The notes: generated by a model not told the origin, from the letters alone. A stretch of DNA of 64,000 nucleotides from Akkermansiaceae bacterium UBA1315 (GCA_002307065.1 DBTN01000006.1:32487-96486); one strand, 5' to 3'. Positions 33,453 through 42,426 are shown, counted from the first letter of the stretch. Made by a program: numbers and translations.

Positions 33453-34120
33453 AACGTTTCCTCCTCAACGGTTTCCAGTTCTTCCACTACGTCCGGTTGA
33501 CGGAAAGCCGAAGCCGCTTCCATCCACGCCGCCAAATCCCGGAACGGAATCACCCGCCGAATCGCTGGCAAAACCTCGATTCCCGAATCCTCAAACGGTT
33601 CCATCGGCGAAAACCGGATGAGATTAAATCGCGCCGCCTGCCGTAAAATTTCCCGCATTCTGCCCCTTGTGAAAAGCCCGACCGCGTCCGGCAATAGCTG
33701 ATCCTTCAGCAGCGCGTTCAATTCCTCCACCGAAAGAAAAACCTGGTCCTGGCCATCATCCCGCCACCTCACATCGCCCGCATACCACAACGCCAGCCAC
33801 ACCAACGTCGCATCCTGCCGCAGCCCGAGCTGCAACGCGGAGATTCTCGGCAATCCCTGGATCAATCGCTCTTCATGGTCCTGCAAAATGTCGAGCCCCA
33901 CCACTGCCGCAGCCTCCTTGAGCCACTCCGCATGCTGCCGACACCAATGATACAAACCGGTCCTCGCATTTTCCAAACCACTGATCGATCCACGCGAAAG
34001 CAGTTCTTGCAACGCCTCACCCAATCGCTCGCGATCCTGCTCGCCCAACGCGATCAGCCTCGGCGGCGAAGCCTCTTCACCCCCGATATCAAATCCCGAA
34101 ATTTCGTCCGCCTCACTCAT
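33449..34120 (-). CDS. jetB: Wadjet subunit JetB (DUF4194, MukE-like)
   Basis: 223-residue winged-helix partner of the JetA kleisin. The pattern LLSRGSISGLENARTGLYHW near the start, FLSVEELNALLKDQL in the middle and MREILRQAARFNLIRFSP follow the DUF4194 layout, ending with an acidic tail (EELETVEEETL). It overlaps jetA and jetC by 4 bp each, indicating coupled translation and fixed stoichiometry. Confidence 0.85.
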   Translation of the reverse strand: MSEADEISGFDIGGEEASPPRLIALGEQDRERLGEALQELLSRGSISGLENARTGLYHWCRQHAEWLKEAAAVVGLDILQDHEERLIQGLPRISALQLGLRQDATLVWLALWYAGDVRWRDDGQDQVFLSVEELNALLKDQLLPDAVGLFTRGRMREILRQAARFNLIRFSPMEPFEDSGIEVLPAIRRVIPFRDLAAWMEAASAFRQPDVVEELETVEEETL

Positions 34121-35547
34121 TTTTTAATCACCGAAAAACGTTCCACCACACAACCCGGCAACCGATCGAGCTCCGGCGACCGATCTTCGCCTTCTTCCCG
34201 ATCCACCGCCACCCGATACCGAGCCTCCGCCGATTCCGCATGAAGCAAAAGCGCGATCAAATCCGCAAACCCCGCTTCACCCTCAATCGGCAACTCCGCA
34301 CTCCCAATCCGGTGACCTTTCCCGCCCGGCAGGCTTTTCACAAACTGATTCGCTCGCTGAACCGAAAGCGATTCGCGCAGAGCCCTCGCCATGTCACGCA
34401 TGCCCGCCTCGCGATCGTCGTCATCGACCGTATCTTCGAACGCATCCTGCTCCACCGGAGCCCGCCGGACCGGCGGCGAATAAAGCGAGTCGAGGCCTGC
34501 GGGCAATCGGACCTCCGGCAGCCGCAACGCGGGCAACCCTGGCAGTTCGGGCGCGTGCGCCAATTTCCTCCCCGAGAAAAACCGGTTCACCGTTTCGAAA
34601 AACGCTTTCACCTCTCCGCGCCGCTCACCGGTCACGTCTTGCAAATATCGAAACCGTGAAAGGGAACGACGCGTAAAATCGGCCGTCCGCCGGTCAATCT
34701 CATCGGCCATCGGCAGCACACTTTCTAACAGATTCGAAAGCTCATCCAGAGCGTTCCGCACCTTCGCCCGCGCGGTCTCGGCGGTCATGCCCGGATTCCT
34801 TCGCAAGACTTCCGTCTGCATTTCATCCATCGCCCCGCCGTCGCCCAGCAACCGGTCACCGATCCACCGCACCGTTTCCGGGAGCCGCAGCGGCAAACGC
34901 GCCCGCACCAATTCGCCATAACACGCGTGGGAAAGTTGCTCCGAATAATCATCAAAAACCACCGCCAGGTTTCCCTTCAGCGTGTCCTCTTCAAGCTGGC
35001 GCCGCGTCAACCGTTGAACCGACTTCTGCATCGCTCGCAACTCATTCAAGCCTTCCTTCACATTGGAAAGACAGCTTTCCACCACTTGCCAAGGTCGAGC
35101 AATCAACTCCGCCTCATCCGCCAACATCGCGCAAACGGCGATCAATTTATCCGTAAACACCGCCGCGTCCGGCCACGCGATTTTTCGCAATGCGGCCATC
35201 ATCACCGAACCATGCGCATCAAAATGAATCGTTCGCCGCCAATCCCGCCGTGGCGGCTCCTCCAGCCAGCGACAATTTAAAAGATGCTCCAGCAACGCCC
35301 GCGCTTTCTCCCGCGGCGTCGTCCCCTCCGCTTCCTCAAACTCCAAACCGGGGTGGCGCTCCAGCGTTTCCGCGATCGCCAAAATCACCTCCTCGCGCGG
35401 CATTCCCTCCGGTCGGTCATTCGATTCCCGATCCAAAACATCCAGCACATCCACATAAAACGGCGCATTCCGCCCCGCCAGCACCCGGAAAAATCCGGCC
35501 CCGCGAGTTTCCCGAAACAGCATCGTCGAAAGCAACATCCGCCCCAT
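34117..35547 (-). CDS. jetA: Wadjet subunit JetA (DUF5716, MukF-like kleisin)
   Basis: Kleisin-type subunit of about 476 residues that bridges the JetC heads. LFRETRGAGFFRVLAGRNAP followed by YVDVLDVLDRE is the usual N-terminus of JetA; the middle is helical and charged (DYSEQLSHACYGELVRARLP). First gene of the jetABCD set. The reading frame is open to 35619; candidates are the ATGs at 35547, 35538 and 35523, and a GGGAG sequence favours 35538 or 35547. The 105 bp between it and the glutamine cyclotransferase gene hold no clear promoter. Confidence 0.88.
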   Translation of the reverse strand: MGRMLLSTMLFRETRGAGFFRVLAGRNAPFYVDVLDVLDRESNDRPEGMPREEVILAIAETLERHPGLEFEEAEGTTPREKARALLEHLLNCRWLEEPPRRDWRRTIHFDAHGSVMMAALRKIAWPDAAVFTDKLIAVCAMLADEAELIARPWQVVESCLSNVKEGLNELRAMQKSVQRLTRRQLEEDTLKGNLAVVFDDYSEQLSHACYGELVRARLPLRLPETVRWIGDRLLGDGGAMDEMQTEVLRRNPGMTAETARAKVRNALDELSNLLESVLPMADEIDRRTADFTRRSLSRFRYLQDVTGERRGEVKAFFETVNRFFSGRKLAHAPELPGLPALRLPEVRLPAGLDSLYSPPVRRAPVEQDAFEDTVDDDDREAGMRDMARALRESLSVQRANQFVKSLPGGKGHRIGSAELPIEGEAGFADLIALLLHAESAEARYRVAVDREEGEDRSPELDRLPGCVVERFSVIKK

Positions 35548-35652
35548 GCTCCCGATCCCACCGCGCAAGTCAAGCGACCGGCAACAGACTCCTTCCGACT
35601 GCCGATTTCTCAACCTCAAAGACGCTCAATGAGGCACGAGCGCCTCACCTTT

Positions 35653-36429
35653 TCACTCCTCCCCCAACTCCAGCTCAAACATCTGCGGCCAGTATTTCCC
35701 AGTCACTAACAGGCGACCGGTTTTTTCGTCGTGGGCGATGCCGTTAAAAGCCTCCGCTCGATTGGGACGGGAAAGGTGACTGCGCAGGACTCCGAGGTCG
35801 AGCCAACCGGTGACGGAACCGGTTTTGGGATCGATGCGGACGATCCGGTCGGTCATGTAAATGTTGGCGAAAATTTCCCCATCGATGAATTCGAGCTCGT
35901 TGAGCTGGCGAACGGGCTTGCCCTGGAATTTAACTTCGATCGATTTGACGACGGCGAAGTTTTTGGGGTCTCGGAAATTCAAAATATCAGAGCCGTTGCT
36001 CATGATCAGGTATTTCCCATCGCTCGTCAGCCCCCAGCCTTCGCCTTCATAGGAAAACTGACTCTGCAATTTGAAAGTGGTGGGATCGAGCACATAGACC
36101 GTTTTTTCCTTCCACGTCAGCACCCACAATTTGCCATCGTGAAGCGTCAAGCCTTCGCCGAAAACCTGATTGGACAAGGGCCGCTTTTTCTTCACCTCGC
36201 CGGTCTTTGGATCCACTTCGCGGACGGAAGACGCGCCATACATTCCAGTGCTTTCTAACAGCCGGTCCCCATCGATTTGCAGGCCTTGAGTGTAAGCATT
36301 CGGATCGTGCGGAATCGTCGAAACGATTTTATAGGAAATTTTCCGTGGATTTTCCGCCCGGTTATCACACCCGGCAGATAAAGATATCAAAACGACCAGC
36401 GCGGACGTGACAGATTTGAGATAAGTCAT
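35653..36429 (-). CDS. Glutamine cyclotransferase (plant-type, five-bladed propeller), lipoprotein
   Basis: Converts N-terminal Gln to pyroglutamate in peptides. 258 residues with a lipoprotein signal (ISLSAGC, Cys at about 21). Family blocks are PNAYTQGLQIDGDRLLESTG, GEGLTLHDGKLWVLTWKEK, NELEFIDGEIFANIYMTDRI and GIAHDEKTGRLLVTGKYWP, matching the beta-propeller enzyme of plants and bacteria rather than the mammalian type. Its start overlaps the xseA stop (ATGA), so it is co-translated with exonuclease VII, an odd functional pairing. Confidence 0.88.
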   Translation of the reverse strand: MTYLKSVTSALVVLISLSAGCDNRAENPRKISYKIVSTIPHDPNAYTQGLQIDGDRLLESTGMYGASSVREVDPKTGEVKKKRPLSNQVFGEGLTLHDGKLWVLTWKEKTVYVLDPTTFKLQSQFSYEGEGWGLTSDGKYLIMSNGSDILNFRDPKNFAVVKSIEVKFQGKPVRQLNELEFIDGEIFANIYMTDRIVRIDPKTGSVTGWLDLGVLRSHLSRPNRAEAFNGIAHDEKTGRLLVTGKYWPQMFELELGEE

Positions 36430-37793
36430 GATTCGATCACTTTACTATGAGTTTCACCGTCGGCGAATTTGGTCCGCAAGATATCACCCGGTTTCAAATC
36501 TTCGACCGACCGCGCGATCTTCCCATCCGGTCCAAGAGCGATGGAAAACCCGCGCTGAAAGGCGGAGTCCGGGCCGAGCGCACGCAGCATGCCGCGCAGA
36601 TTCGTCAGGCGTTCTTCTTGGCGACTGAGCGAATCGCTTCCGGATTTCGCAAGGCGGTCACGCAACGCCTTGAGCAAATCTTCACGCCGTTCCAAAACCC
36701 TCGCCGGATGTTGCGCACGATGATTGGCCCGTGCTTCATTGAGTCGAGCCGATGAGGCATCGAGCGAAACTTTCAAAGCCCGGGAAATGCGACTGCGCAG
36801 CGTGTCGAGCCGCATCATCGGTTCGCGGATCAACTTTTCGCCATCGCGCTGAAGAGCACCGCGCTTCAAGCTATCGATCATCGCCCGGGATCGCGCCAGC
36901 CGCTCCTGCGTCAACCGATTGACACGTCGCCTGATTTGCTCAAGCCGATGCTGCAATTCCGCCCCATCGGGAACGGCAAGTTCCGCAGCGGCACTCGGGG
37001 TCGGCGCACGCAAGTCCGCCACAAAATCGGCGATGGTGAAATCGATCTCATGCCCGACAGCCGAAATCACCGGTATCGGACAAGCCGCGATCGCCCGCGC
37101 GACGATCTCTTCATTAAAATTCCAAAGGTCCTCCAGCGATCCACCGCCGCGCCCGACGATCAACACATCACATCTTGGATGACCGAATTTTTCCGGCTGA
37201 GATAGTTGCGAAATGGCCCGAGCAATTTCATTTTCCGCCCCACGGCCTTGCACCCGGACGGGAAACAAAACCGGTTGCACCCACGGTGCACGACGTTGCA
37301 GGACATTCAAAATATCGCGAATCGCCGCACCGGTTTCGGACGTCACGATGCCGATCGTTCGAGGAAAAACCGGTAGCGCCTTTTTCCGATCCGCATCAAA
37401 AAGCCCCTCCAGTGCCAGCTTGCGTTTCAGAGCTTCAAACCGCGCCTGCAAATCTCCAAGGCCGGCGCGCTCGGCTTTTAGCACAATGACCTGAAGCTGG
37501 CCGCGCGCTTCGTAAACGCTCGCTTCCGCGAAAACCCGGACCTTCGCACCGTCCTGCAGCGCCTCCGATCCTTCGCGTTTCCGCGCTCCGAACATCGCGC
37601 ACTGGATCTGTGCGCCGTCATCTTTCAGAGAGAAATACCAGTGCCCGCTGCCTTGTTTTTTTAAGTTCGAAACCTCGCCTTCGACCCAGATTTCGCCGAT
37701 TTCGACCTCCAGCAGATTTTTCATCCGCCGTAAAAGCTGCGTGACCGACAATGCTGAAGGTCCCGCCGGTTTGGTTCTGGAAAATAAATCCAC
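36426..37793 (-). CDS. xseA: Exodeoxyribonuclease VII large subunit
   Basis: Degrades single-stranded DNA in both directions; active with the small subunit XseB. 455 residues with an N-terminal OB fold (IWVEGEVSNLKKQGSGHWYF), the catalytic domain (IGIVTSETGAAIRDILNVL, VGRGGGSLEDLWNFNEE, ISAVGHEIDFTIADFVADLR) and a coiled-coil C-terminus ending in ALGPDSAFQRGFSIA. xseB is not adjacent and must lie elsewhere. Start ATG at 37793 with MDLFSRTKPAG upstream of the OB fold is normal. Confidence 0.96.
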   Translation of the reverse strand: MDLFSRTKPAGPSALSVTQLLRRMKNLLEVEIGEIWVEGEVSNLKKQGSGHWYFSLKDDGAQIQCAMFGARKREGSEALQDGAKVRVFAEASVYEARGQLQVIVLKAERAGLGDLQARFEALKRKLALEGLFDADRKKALPVFPRTIGIVTSETGAAIRDILNVLQRRAPWVQPVLFPVRVQGRGAENEIARAISQLSQPEKFGHPRCDVLIVGRGGGSLEDLWNFNEEIVARAIAACPIPVISAVGHEIDFTIADFVADLRAPTPSAAAELAVPDGAELQHRLEQIRRRVNRLTQERLARSRAMIDSLKRGALQRDGEKLIREPMMRLDTLRSRISRALKVSLDASSARLNEARANHRAQHPARVLERREDLLKALRDRLAKSGSDSLSRQEERLTNLRGMLRALGPDSAFQRGFSIALGPDGKIARSVEDLKPGDILRTKFADGETHSKVIES

Positions 37794-37796
37794 GGC

Positions 37797-38147
37797 TTAA
37801 AATTTCCGCTTCACCGGAATCCGTTTGAATTCTTGTGTCAATTGAGTGAGCGATTGGGTGTTCGCCGCAGCCTCTTCGATCGACAGGGTCGCATTCACCA
37901 CACCGATGGATCCGCCGGTCGTCGTTCCCACATGAGCGATGATCACTTCCGCACCTGCTTCCGCCATCCATTTCGCCTCTTCCGGCGCCCCGACATCCAC
38001 GATGCGGAACAAGTCCATTTCACGTGCGAGCGGGACCAACGTATCATGACGTCTTTCGAGGACTTCGCTGCGTGAATATGGATCTCCTGTTCCGGTCCAA
38101 GGGTTCGGCATACGGGCGACTTTGCACCACCTCGGCGCGACGAGCAA
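37797..38147 (-). pseudogene. Remnant of a phosphoenolpyruvate-hydrolase-like TIM-barrel gene
   Basis: Residues about 40-95 of this frame (LAREMDLFRIVDVG, EEAKWMAEAGAEVIIAHVGT, TTGGSIGVVNATLSIEEAA) resemble the C-terminal part of the PEP-hydrolase-like family. Full-length members are much longer, and the expected N-terminal barrel is missing: the frame is closed by a TGA at 38154-38156, and the only start is TTG. The tail after LTQLTQEF does not continue the family pattern and ends at once. The call is a decayed fragment 4 bp downstream of the xseA start side; an alternative is a short divergent gene. Confidence 0.55.
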
Positions 38148-38291
38148 TGGATATCAGCCGACAAAATGCGACGGCACGCCATGCGCGCAACCGACCGAAA
38201 GGCCCTTGTGATTTTCCGATACGGCCAAACTTGAATCGGCTGAACTCGCAATATCGGCAGCGTCGCGGAATTTGATCGCTTACGGATGAAA

Positions 38292-38326
38292 CGATCGTTA
38301 TAGGAGAACGATCGATGGTAAAGTGA
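38292..38326 (+). promoter_or_regulatory. Hairpin with Shine-Dalgarno in its loop and a three-codon leader frame
   Basis: CGATCGTT (38292-38299) and AACGATCG (38307-38314) are perfect inverted arms around ATAGGAG, so AGGAG lies in the loop. Eight bases after AGGAG is ATG GTA AAG TGA (38315-38326), whose stop overlaps the ATG (38326) of the next gene. Translation of the downstream gene may thus depend on re-initiation and on the hairpin. Confidence 0.45.
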
Positions 38327-39837
38327 TGAAAAAACGTTTCCCAGCCCTCCCGCTGACCATGAGCATCGTCGGCCTGCTCGTGGGTTATTTCGCAAACCGG
38401 TCGGGTCCAAATCCCAGCACGTTCGAAGAAGCCAAAACCGCTTCGGAACGCACGATCCACCGGGTTTATGAAAGAGTTCCCAACGCGGATGTCGCGGTGA
38501 CGGAGTTGCCGAAAATTCACTCTTCAGAAACTCTCGAAACATTGAGAGCCCAGGGCGAAAATGCAACTTATGCCGACCTTGCGCTCTGGATGCTCGACGC
38601 CACCGCTGCGGACATCGCCGCCTATTGGGATTTTCGAAAAAATGGAAATTTCGATGGTGATCGAAAACGCCTCCTTTTTATCAATTGGACGCGCTTGGAT
38701 CCTCAGGCCGCGATCAACGCGGTCGCTGGCACGGGGGACGCGTCGATCCCTTGGTGGTCCTGGGCGTCCCACGATCCGGAAGCCGCTCTCTCGGCAGCCG
38801 GCAGCGACCGGTTGGATGACGTCGTCCGCGGCATCGGCGAGTTTCACCCGAAGTGGCTGCGGGAAAATTTCGAACGGATTCCCGAATCCGCCCGCTCATC
38901 CGCTCTGAGCGGGCTGACGACATGGAAAGAAGACAGCGATCCGATCGCCACGATGGATTTCCTCAAAAAACACGGAGCGGGCGTCCGGCCCACCCTTCTC
39001 AGAACGCTGGCACTGAAAGATCCATGGGCCGCTTTCGAGTGGTTGAAAAAGGACGGTCCGTTCAAGTCCAACAACGGTACCACCTGGGTCGCTCTTCTTG
39101 ATACCCTCAAGTCCGAATCTCCGGAAGATCTCAGACGAATGGCGGAGATGACACCTCCGGGCGCACTCAAATGGAAAATGGAAGACACGCTTTTTTCCCA
39201 CCTCCTCGCCACGGATCCCGAGGCCGCGCTCGAACAAGCAAAGTCCACCGATGCTCCCCTTGTGGCGGCGAAGCGGTTGGCGGAAATCGGAAATTCCCTA
39301 CTCGGTTCGGATCCGGAAAAAGCCTTCGAAATCGGCGCAGATATCCTCGCCGCATGCCCCGATCGACTCAACCCCCAAACCCAGATTCAAACCGACACCT
39401 ATGCAACGAGTTGGGGCGGACAAGACAACACCACGACGAATTTCATGAACTCTCTTCTGCTCAAAGATCCCGGCAGAACGCTGGAAATGATCACCGCCGA
39501 AAAGGGGAAGATCCCTCTGACCTTTCATGATCTTTCGGGGAAATGGGCCGAGCGGGATCTCAAATCCTACGCCGAATGGGTAAACCAGCAAACAGACCCA
39601 GCCATCTGGAACGCCGGCGCGAACCAAGTCGTGAACAAACTTTCCTCGCAGGGAAATTTTCAAGAAGCCGCTGAATGGGCGATGGGCGGGGAAGACAAAA
39701 ACCGCAGCAATCTCCACAGCCTTGCGTGGAGATGGAGCCGCAGCAATCCCAACCAAGCCTTGGAATGGGTGGAAACCACCCCTTTGCCGGAACCGGTCAA
39801 AAACAGCCTCAGAAACACCATCCAACAAAACCGATGA
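38326..39837 (+). CDS. Exported or membrane-anchored DP/W-repeat protein (tandem copy 1)
   Basis: 503 residues. An N-terminal hydrophobic segment (FPALPLTMSIVGLLVGYF) acts as a signal anchor. The mature region repeats a helical unit in which DP-A-A/x-x-W and A-x-x-W recur (DPQAAINAVAG, DPEAALSAAG, DPWAAFEWLKK, NPNQALEWVET), similar to alpha-solenoid proteins commonly expanded in Verrucomicrobia. No enzyme motif is seen. A GTG at 38323 is an alternative start. The stop overlaps the start of the next gene (ATGA). Function unknown; probably protein-protein interaction in the envelope. Confidence 0.75.
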   Translation: MKKRFPALPLTMSIVGLLVGYFANRSGPNPSTFEEAKTASERTIHRVYERVPNADVAVTELPKIHSSETLETLRAQGENATYADLALWMLDATAADIAAYWDFRKNGNFDGDRKRLLFINWTRLDPQAAINAVAGTGDASIPWWSWASHDPEAALSAAGSDRLDDVVRGIGEFHPKWLRENFERIPESARSSALSGLTTWKEDSDPIATMDFLKKHGAGVRPTLLRTLALKDPWAAFEWLKKDGPFKSNNGTTWVALLDTLKSESPEDLRRMAEMTPPGALKWKMEDTLFSHLLATDPEAALEQAKSTDAPLVAAKRLAEIGNSLLGSDPEKAFEIGADILAACPDRLNPQTQIQTDTYATSWGGQDNTTTNFMNSLLLKDPGRTLEMITAEKGKIPLTFHDLSGKWAERDLKSYAEWVNQQTDPAIWNAGANQVVNKLSSQGNFQEAAEWAMGGEDKNRSNLHSLAWRWSRSNPNQALEWVETTPLPEPVKNSLRNTIQQNR

Positions 39838-41549
39838 AATCCCCAGTCTCCGCGCTCGCGCCAGCCTTGATTGGATTTGGGATCATGGCCGCCATCGGCT
39901 GGAACCTCGCGCCTCACAAGCCGCCCAACCTCACATCGGACAAGGAAACCTCCGCTCAACAAGATCGCCGACGACCTGAGAGAAAATCATCGAGAGAAAA
40001 TGCACTCGTTTCCGCGCAGATGCAGGCCATACGAAATGCCGAATCTCCTTCGGAAAAGATGCGGGCCACTCTCGCTCTGGTGAATTCCTTACCCCCCTCG
40101 GAATTTGCGAAATGGGCGGAGGGAGACCGGTTTAGCTTCCGGCAAGGACCGGAACTCACCGTGTTCCGGATGATCCTTTTCGAACGATGGATCAAGGAAT
40201 CTCCCGAAACCCTTATTCCCTGGGCCGGAAAGAACAACTACGGACAGGCCGGCCGCGGCTTGCAGCACCTCGCAAGTCAAGACCCCCAATCCCTCATCGA
40301 CCATTATCGCGCCCATCCCGATCCGAAGACGGAACTTGAGACGCTCGACGAAATCGCAAAGCACCATCCGGAAATCGCCCTTCAGCGCCTGCAGGAGCTT
40401 TCCGCAGATGGACTTTTCTCCGGAACGGAGCGAACCACCAAAAAACTGCTGAGTGAACTCGCCAAAAAATCCCCCGCGGCATTGGAAGCGGCCATGAAAA
40501 CGCTGCCCCCGGACTTACAACGCCCTGCGGAAAGTGCATTGGTGAAAGAACGCCTCGCCGCATCCTTCACCACGGAGGTCCGCACTCTTTTTGATCGTCC
40601 CGATGGCTGGCAAATCTTCTCGGACATCTCGGAAGACGAAAAAATATCGACTCAGTTGGTCGAGCATCTCGCCGAACTTCCAGCCGCGTGGAGGGCTGGC
40701 ATGGCGGAAAATTCTTACCGTTTCGTCAACGCTACCAACGCCAAAAAATGGTTCGGGATCGATCTCGAAGCCGTCGGATTTTCTCCTTCCCAAGCGAAAA
40801 CCTTTCGAGGGGACGCACTGACCAACCTTGTTCATCAGGAACCCGAATTCGCTCTCAAAAATTTGTCCAATCCGGACATTGATCCGAGTCTGAAATCCTT
40901 TCTCATCACCCAAGCGTTGCAGAGCGCGAAACAAGACAGCGCGAAGGGAGAAAGACTCATCAACTTGATCGAATCCGAAGAAGATCGGAAGCTCGCGCAC
41001 GACCAACTCAAACTTGCTGAACTCGCCTCCACCCAAACCAGTCCGCAAAAACCCAAAGAGTGGCTGGAAAAACTCGGAAGCATCCACCAACCGGGCGTCG
41101 ATTCCCATCAGGTGCTCAGACAACTCGCCACTTGGGACGAAACAAGGATCGCCGAGTTGCGTGCCAATTTTAACCAACTGCCCATCGACCAGCAGCAAAA
41201 TATTGCCAAAGCTGTCAGCGCAACCGGCCTCTATTCTGAAGTGGATCCCGGTTTCGCCGGAGACGCCATTCGATCCATCGTCGTAAATTCTCCTCCCGCT
41301 CCCGGCAGCCAGGAAGCCGACCCCGTCGTCGCCAGTTCCACCCATGCCGTACGACTCGCCACTACCGACCCGATAGCGGCTACCGAATGGATCACCACGC
41401 TTCCCGAAGGAAATGCCAGGCTCTGGGCCGCCAAAAACGTCGCCGCCCACTGGATCCAATCGGATCCGAAAGGAACCAACGCGTGGCTGAAAACGCTGCC
41501 CCCAGAAACGCGCCAGCAAGTCACGGAATACCTCGGCACCAAGCGCTGA
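39834..41549 (+). CDS. Exported or membrane-anchored DP/W-repeat protein (tandem copy 2)
   Basis: 571 residues from ATG 39834; the frame is open upstream to 39675, but that stretch lies inside the previous gene. A signal anchor (SALAPALIGFGIMAAIGW) is followed by a charged linker (RRRPERKSSREN) and then repeats such as ESPETLIPWAGK, HHPEIALQRLQEL, SDPKGTNAWLKTLPPE and TDPIAATEWITTLPEGNARL. Same architecture as the gene before it, so probably an old tandem duplication with strong divergence. Translationally coupled by a 4-bp overlap. Followed by a terminator hairpin and tRNA-Lys. Confidence 0.75.
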   Translation: MKSPVSALAPALIGFGIMAAIGWNLAPHKPPNLTSDKETSAQQDRRRPERKSSRENALVSAQMQAIRNAESPSEKMRATLALVNSLPPSEFAKWAEGDRFSFRQGPELTVFRMILFERWIKESPETLIPWAGKNNYGQAGRGLQHLASQDPQSLIDHYRAHPDPKTELETLDEIAKHHPEIALQRLQELSADGLFSGTERTTKKLLSELAKKSPAALEAAMKTLPPDLQRPAESALVKERLAASFTTEVRTLFDRPDGWQIFSDISEDEKISTQLVEHLAELPAAWRAGMAENSYRFVNATNAKKWFGIDLEAVGFSPSQAKTFRGDALTNLVHQEPEFALKNLSNPDIDPSLKSFLITQALQSAKQDSAKGERLINLIESEEDRKLAHDQLKLAELASTQTSPQKPKEWLEKLGSIHQPGVDSHQVLRQLATWDETRIAELRANFNQLPIDQQQNIAKAVSATGLYSEVDPGFAGDAIRSIVVNSPPAPGSQEADPVVASSTHAVRLATTDPIAATEWITTLPEGNARLWAAKNVAAHWIQSDPKGTNAWLKTLPPETRQQVTEYLGTKR

Positions 41550-41563
41550 GGACGGAAACAGCA

Positions 41564-41598
41564 AAGGCCCAAGCGCTTTCACGCTTGAGCCTTCATTA
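41564..41598. terminator. Bidirectional terminator between repeat protein gene and tRNA-Lys
   Basis: AAGGCCCAAGCG (41564-41575) pairs with CGCTTGAGCCTT (41582-41593) at 11 of 12 positions around a 6-base loop. It lies 15 bp after the stop of the plus-strand gene and 8 bp from the 3' end of the minus-strand tRNA, so it can serve both. Confidence 0.7.
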
Positions 41599-41600
41599 AG

Positions 41601-41673
41601 TACGAGGACTGGGACTCGAACCCAGGACCAATTAGTTAAAAGCCAACTGCTCTACCAACTGAGCTATCCTCGC
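41601..41673 (-). tRNA. tRNA-Lys (anticodon UUU)
   Basis: Reading the minus strand: acceptor GCGAGGA (41673-41667) pairs with TCCTCGT (one G-U), D arm TAGCTCAGTTGGTAGAGCA, anticodon loop CTTTTAA with UUU, and T arm CTGGGTTCGAGTCCCAG. Discriminator base A. 73 nucleotides; CCA is not encoded. Confidence 0.97.
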
Positions 41674-41736
41674 TTTGTGTTTCCCGCAGGCGGGGCGGCA
41701 GAGATAGGAGCCACCTCGCGACCATGCAAGCTGATT

Positions 41737-42426
41737 TTAACAAAAATTTTCAATTATCCATTTTTCAAAGTCCGCCAGACCGGTTTTCGGACGCTCCAAA
41801 ATGAAGACGGGAACGCCTGCAGCCTTTGCTGCTGCTTGATCGGCAGCCTCACTGTCGCCCACCAAACAGGAATTCTCCGGCAGCACCGAAAAATCCTCCA
41901 ACGCCACCTTCAAGATCGCAGGCGACGGTTTCCGCGCACCGACATCTGCAGAAGTGATCACACGATCAAAATACTCCGATAAATCGAGCTCTCTCAAAAT
42001 TTGATGCAGCCGCCGATCGAAATTGGAAACAACCGCCAGCTTCGTCCCTGAAGATCGCATCCGCTCCAGCACCTCGACGGCCTCCGGAAAAACCGACCAC
42101 GCCGCGCCAGACGCATAATAACGGAACAGTTCTTCAAAACAGCGACCGAAAGATGCCACGCGCGTATCGATCCCCGCCGCCCGGCCCGTTCTTTCGACCA
42201 ATTCCCGCCACCACGCTTTTTCCGCAAGATCCCCTTGGGCCGGATCAGTGAAACTCGGCTCCGGCAAATCGATGAACATCGTTTGAAAATTTCGCCGTAT
42301 TTTTCCCGGATCGACTTCCCAGCCAAAATCGGAAAAATGCCGGTGATACGTGGTTTCGACCGGTTCCGCCGGTTCAATCAGCGTCCCAGCAGCGTCGAAT
42401 AGGATCAGTTGAGGAAAACCGGTCAT
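41737..42426 (-). CDS. HAD superfamily hydrolase, subfamily IA
   Basis: Haloacid-dehalogenase-like phosphatase of 229 residues. Motif I LILFDAAGTLIEP (only the first Asp, followed by AAGT instead of DGT; Asp+2 is replaced by Ala), motif II VVSNFDRRL, motif III Lys in GARKPSPAILK, and motif IV CLVGDSEAADQAAAKAAG. The DxA form of motif I lacks the usual general-acid Asp, which is also seen in REG-2-like HAD proteins, so phosphatase activity may be altered. It faces nusA divergently with a 208-bp spacer. Substrate unknown. Confidence 0.85.
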   Translation of the reverse strand: MTGFPQLILFDAAGTLIEPAEPVETTYHRHFSDFGWEVDPGKIRRNFQTMFIDLPEPSFTDPAQGDLAEKAWWRELVERTGRAAGIDTRVASFGRCFEELFRYYASGAAWSVFPEAVEVLERMRSSGTKLAVVSNFDRRLHQILRELDLSEYFDRVITSADVGARKPSPAILKVALEDFSVLPENSCLVGDSEAADQAAAKAAGVPVFILERPKTGLADFEKWIIENFC

